Shown here: in pieces, positions 63,931 through 64,000 of the stretch
Layout: each line of letters begins with the position of its first letter
Position numbering within the stretch: the stretch's first letter is position 1
Origin: Lepidostoma basale
Taxonomy: Eukaryota; Arthropoda; Insecta; Trichoptera; Lepidostomatidae
Direction of reading: 5' to 3'
DNA length: 64,000 nt
Assembly (NCBI GenBank): GCA_022606425.2
Contig: JAHDVF020001375.1
Location: 496,001-560,000 of the forward strand
Made by a program: the position numbers and the translations under genes
Notes under the pieces: generated by a model
What the model was told of the DNA's origin: nothing
Seen by the model: the letters and a program-made list of their open reading frames with translations, nothing else
Database searches by the model: none

Positions 63931-63934
63931 AAAA

Positions 63935-64000
63935 TGATTTTACTAAAATCAATTGATGGAAGTTCATTTTAAATAATAATTAAATATAACGATGTTTTTC
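63935..64000 (+). repeat. Left flank of a family HD element, cut by window end
   Basis: ATGATTTTACTAAAATCAAT, GAAGTTCATTTTAAATAATA and AACGATGTTTTTC correspond to 3560-3630. The palindrome itself should follow outside the window. Confidence 0.7.

Noticed and set aside
1..64000. A complete Penelope-like element that could carry the hammerheads
   Set aside because: No GIY-YIG endonuclease or Penelope-type reverse transcriptase was seen; the two RT cores present look like RTE-type non-LTR.

Overview
This is a eukaryotic, AT-rich, gene-poor window, most likely from an insect. A moth or butterfly is the best guess: the repeats look lepidopteran, a mariner of insect type is present, and tRNA-derived SINEs and many 5'-truncated non-LTR retrotransposons occur. 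There are no operons, ribosome-binding sites or long open frames of bacterial type. Almost everything recognisable is mobile DNA, mostly decayed, set in AT-rich sequence with a few GC-richer unique islands that look like conserved non-coding or regulatory DNA.

Host gene. Three short GC-rich segments on the minus strand read like exons of one gene: a first coding exon at 42862-42700 with a good donor, an internal 117-base exon at 12772-12656 with acceptor and donor, and a terminal segment at about 8487-8378 ending in TGA. All three junctions are in phase 1, so the pieces join into one open frame of about 116-129 codons across roughly 34 kb. A CpG-rich segment with a GC box lies just upstream at 43100-43470. 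The product is not recognised; an RNA-seq test would settle it.

The most unusual content is a set of repeats scattered over the window (about 20 sites in at least seven sequence families) that carry a hammerhead-ribozyme-like core: CTGANGA, one extra base, a stem-II hairpin, GAAA, a tiny self-complementary stem III (CATG, CAGCTG, TAGCTA, CCGG or CG), then a cleavage triplet GTC, GTT or ATC. About ten sites keep the whole core. Stem II and stem III show compensatory changes between copies. The core usually lies in or at the tip of a long DNA palindrome. Minimal hammerheads with very short stem III are known from Penelope-like retroelements and some satellites; no Penelope open frame is visible here.

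Layout. 1-4.2 kb: hammerhead palindromes, a SINE and a GC island. 4.3-12 kb: non-LTR fragments and hairpin elements, with the putative last exon near 8.4 kb. 12-13 kb: regulatory-like island and the internal exon. 13.3-16 kb: dense hammerhead-like palindromes. 16-25 kb: non-LTR fragments, a palindromic repeat family and decayed DNA transposons. 25-36 kb: islands, a BovB-like repeat module, SINEs and a reverse-transcriptase pseudogene. 37.7-38.6 kb: an old 74-bp tandem array. 40-48 kb: AT-rich DNA, the first exon and promoter, nested palindromes. 48-55.5 kb: a cluster of retrotransposon 3' ends with a nearly perfect 83-bp x 9 array. 56.1-57.4 kb: an almost intact mariner. 57-64 kb: fragments and two more hammerhead palindromes.

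All structural and splice calls are by eye. No alignment, folding or database search was run.
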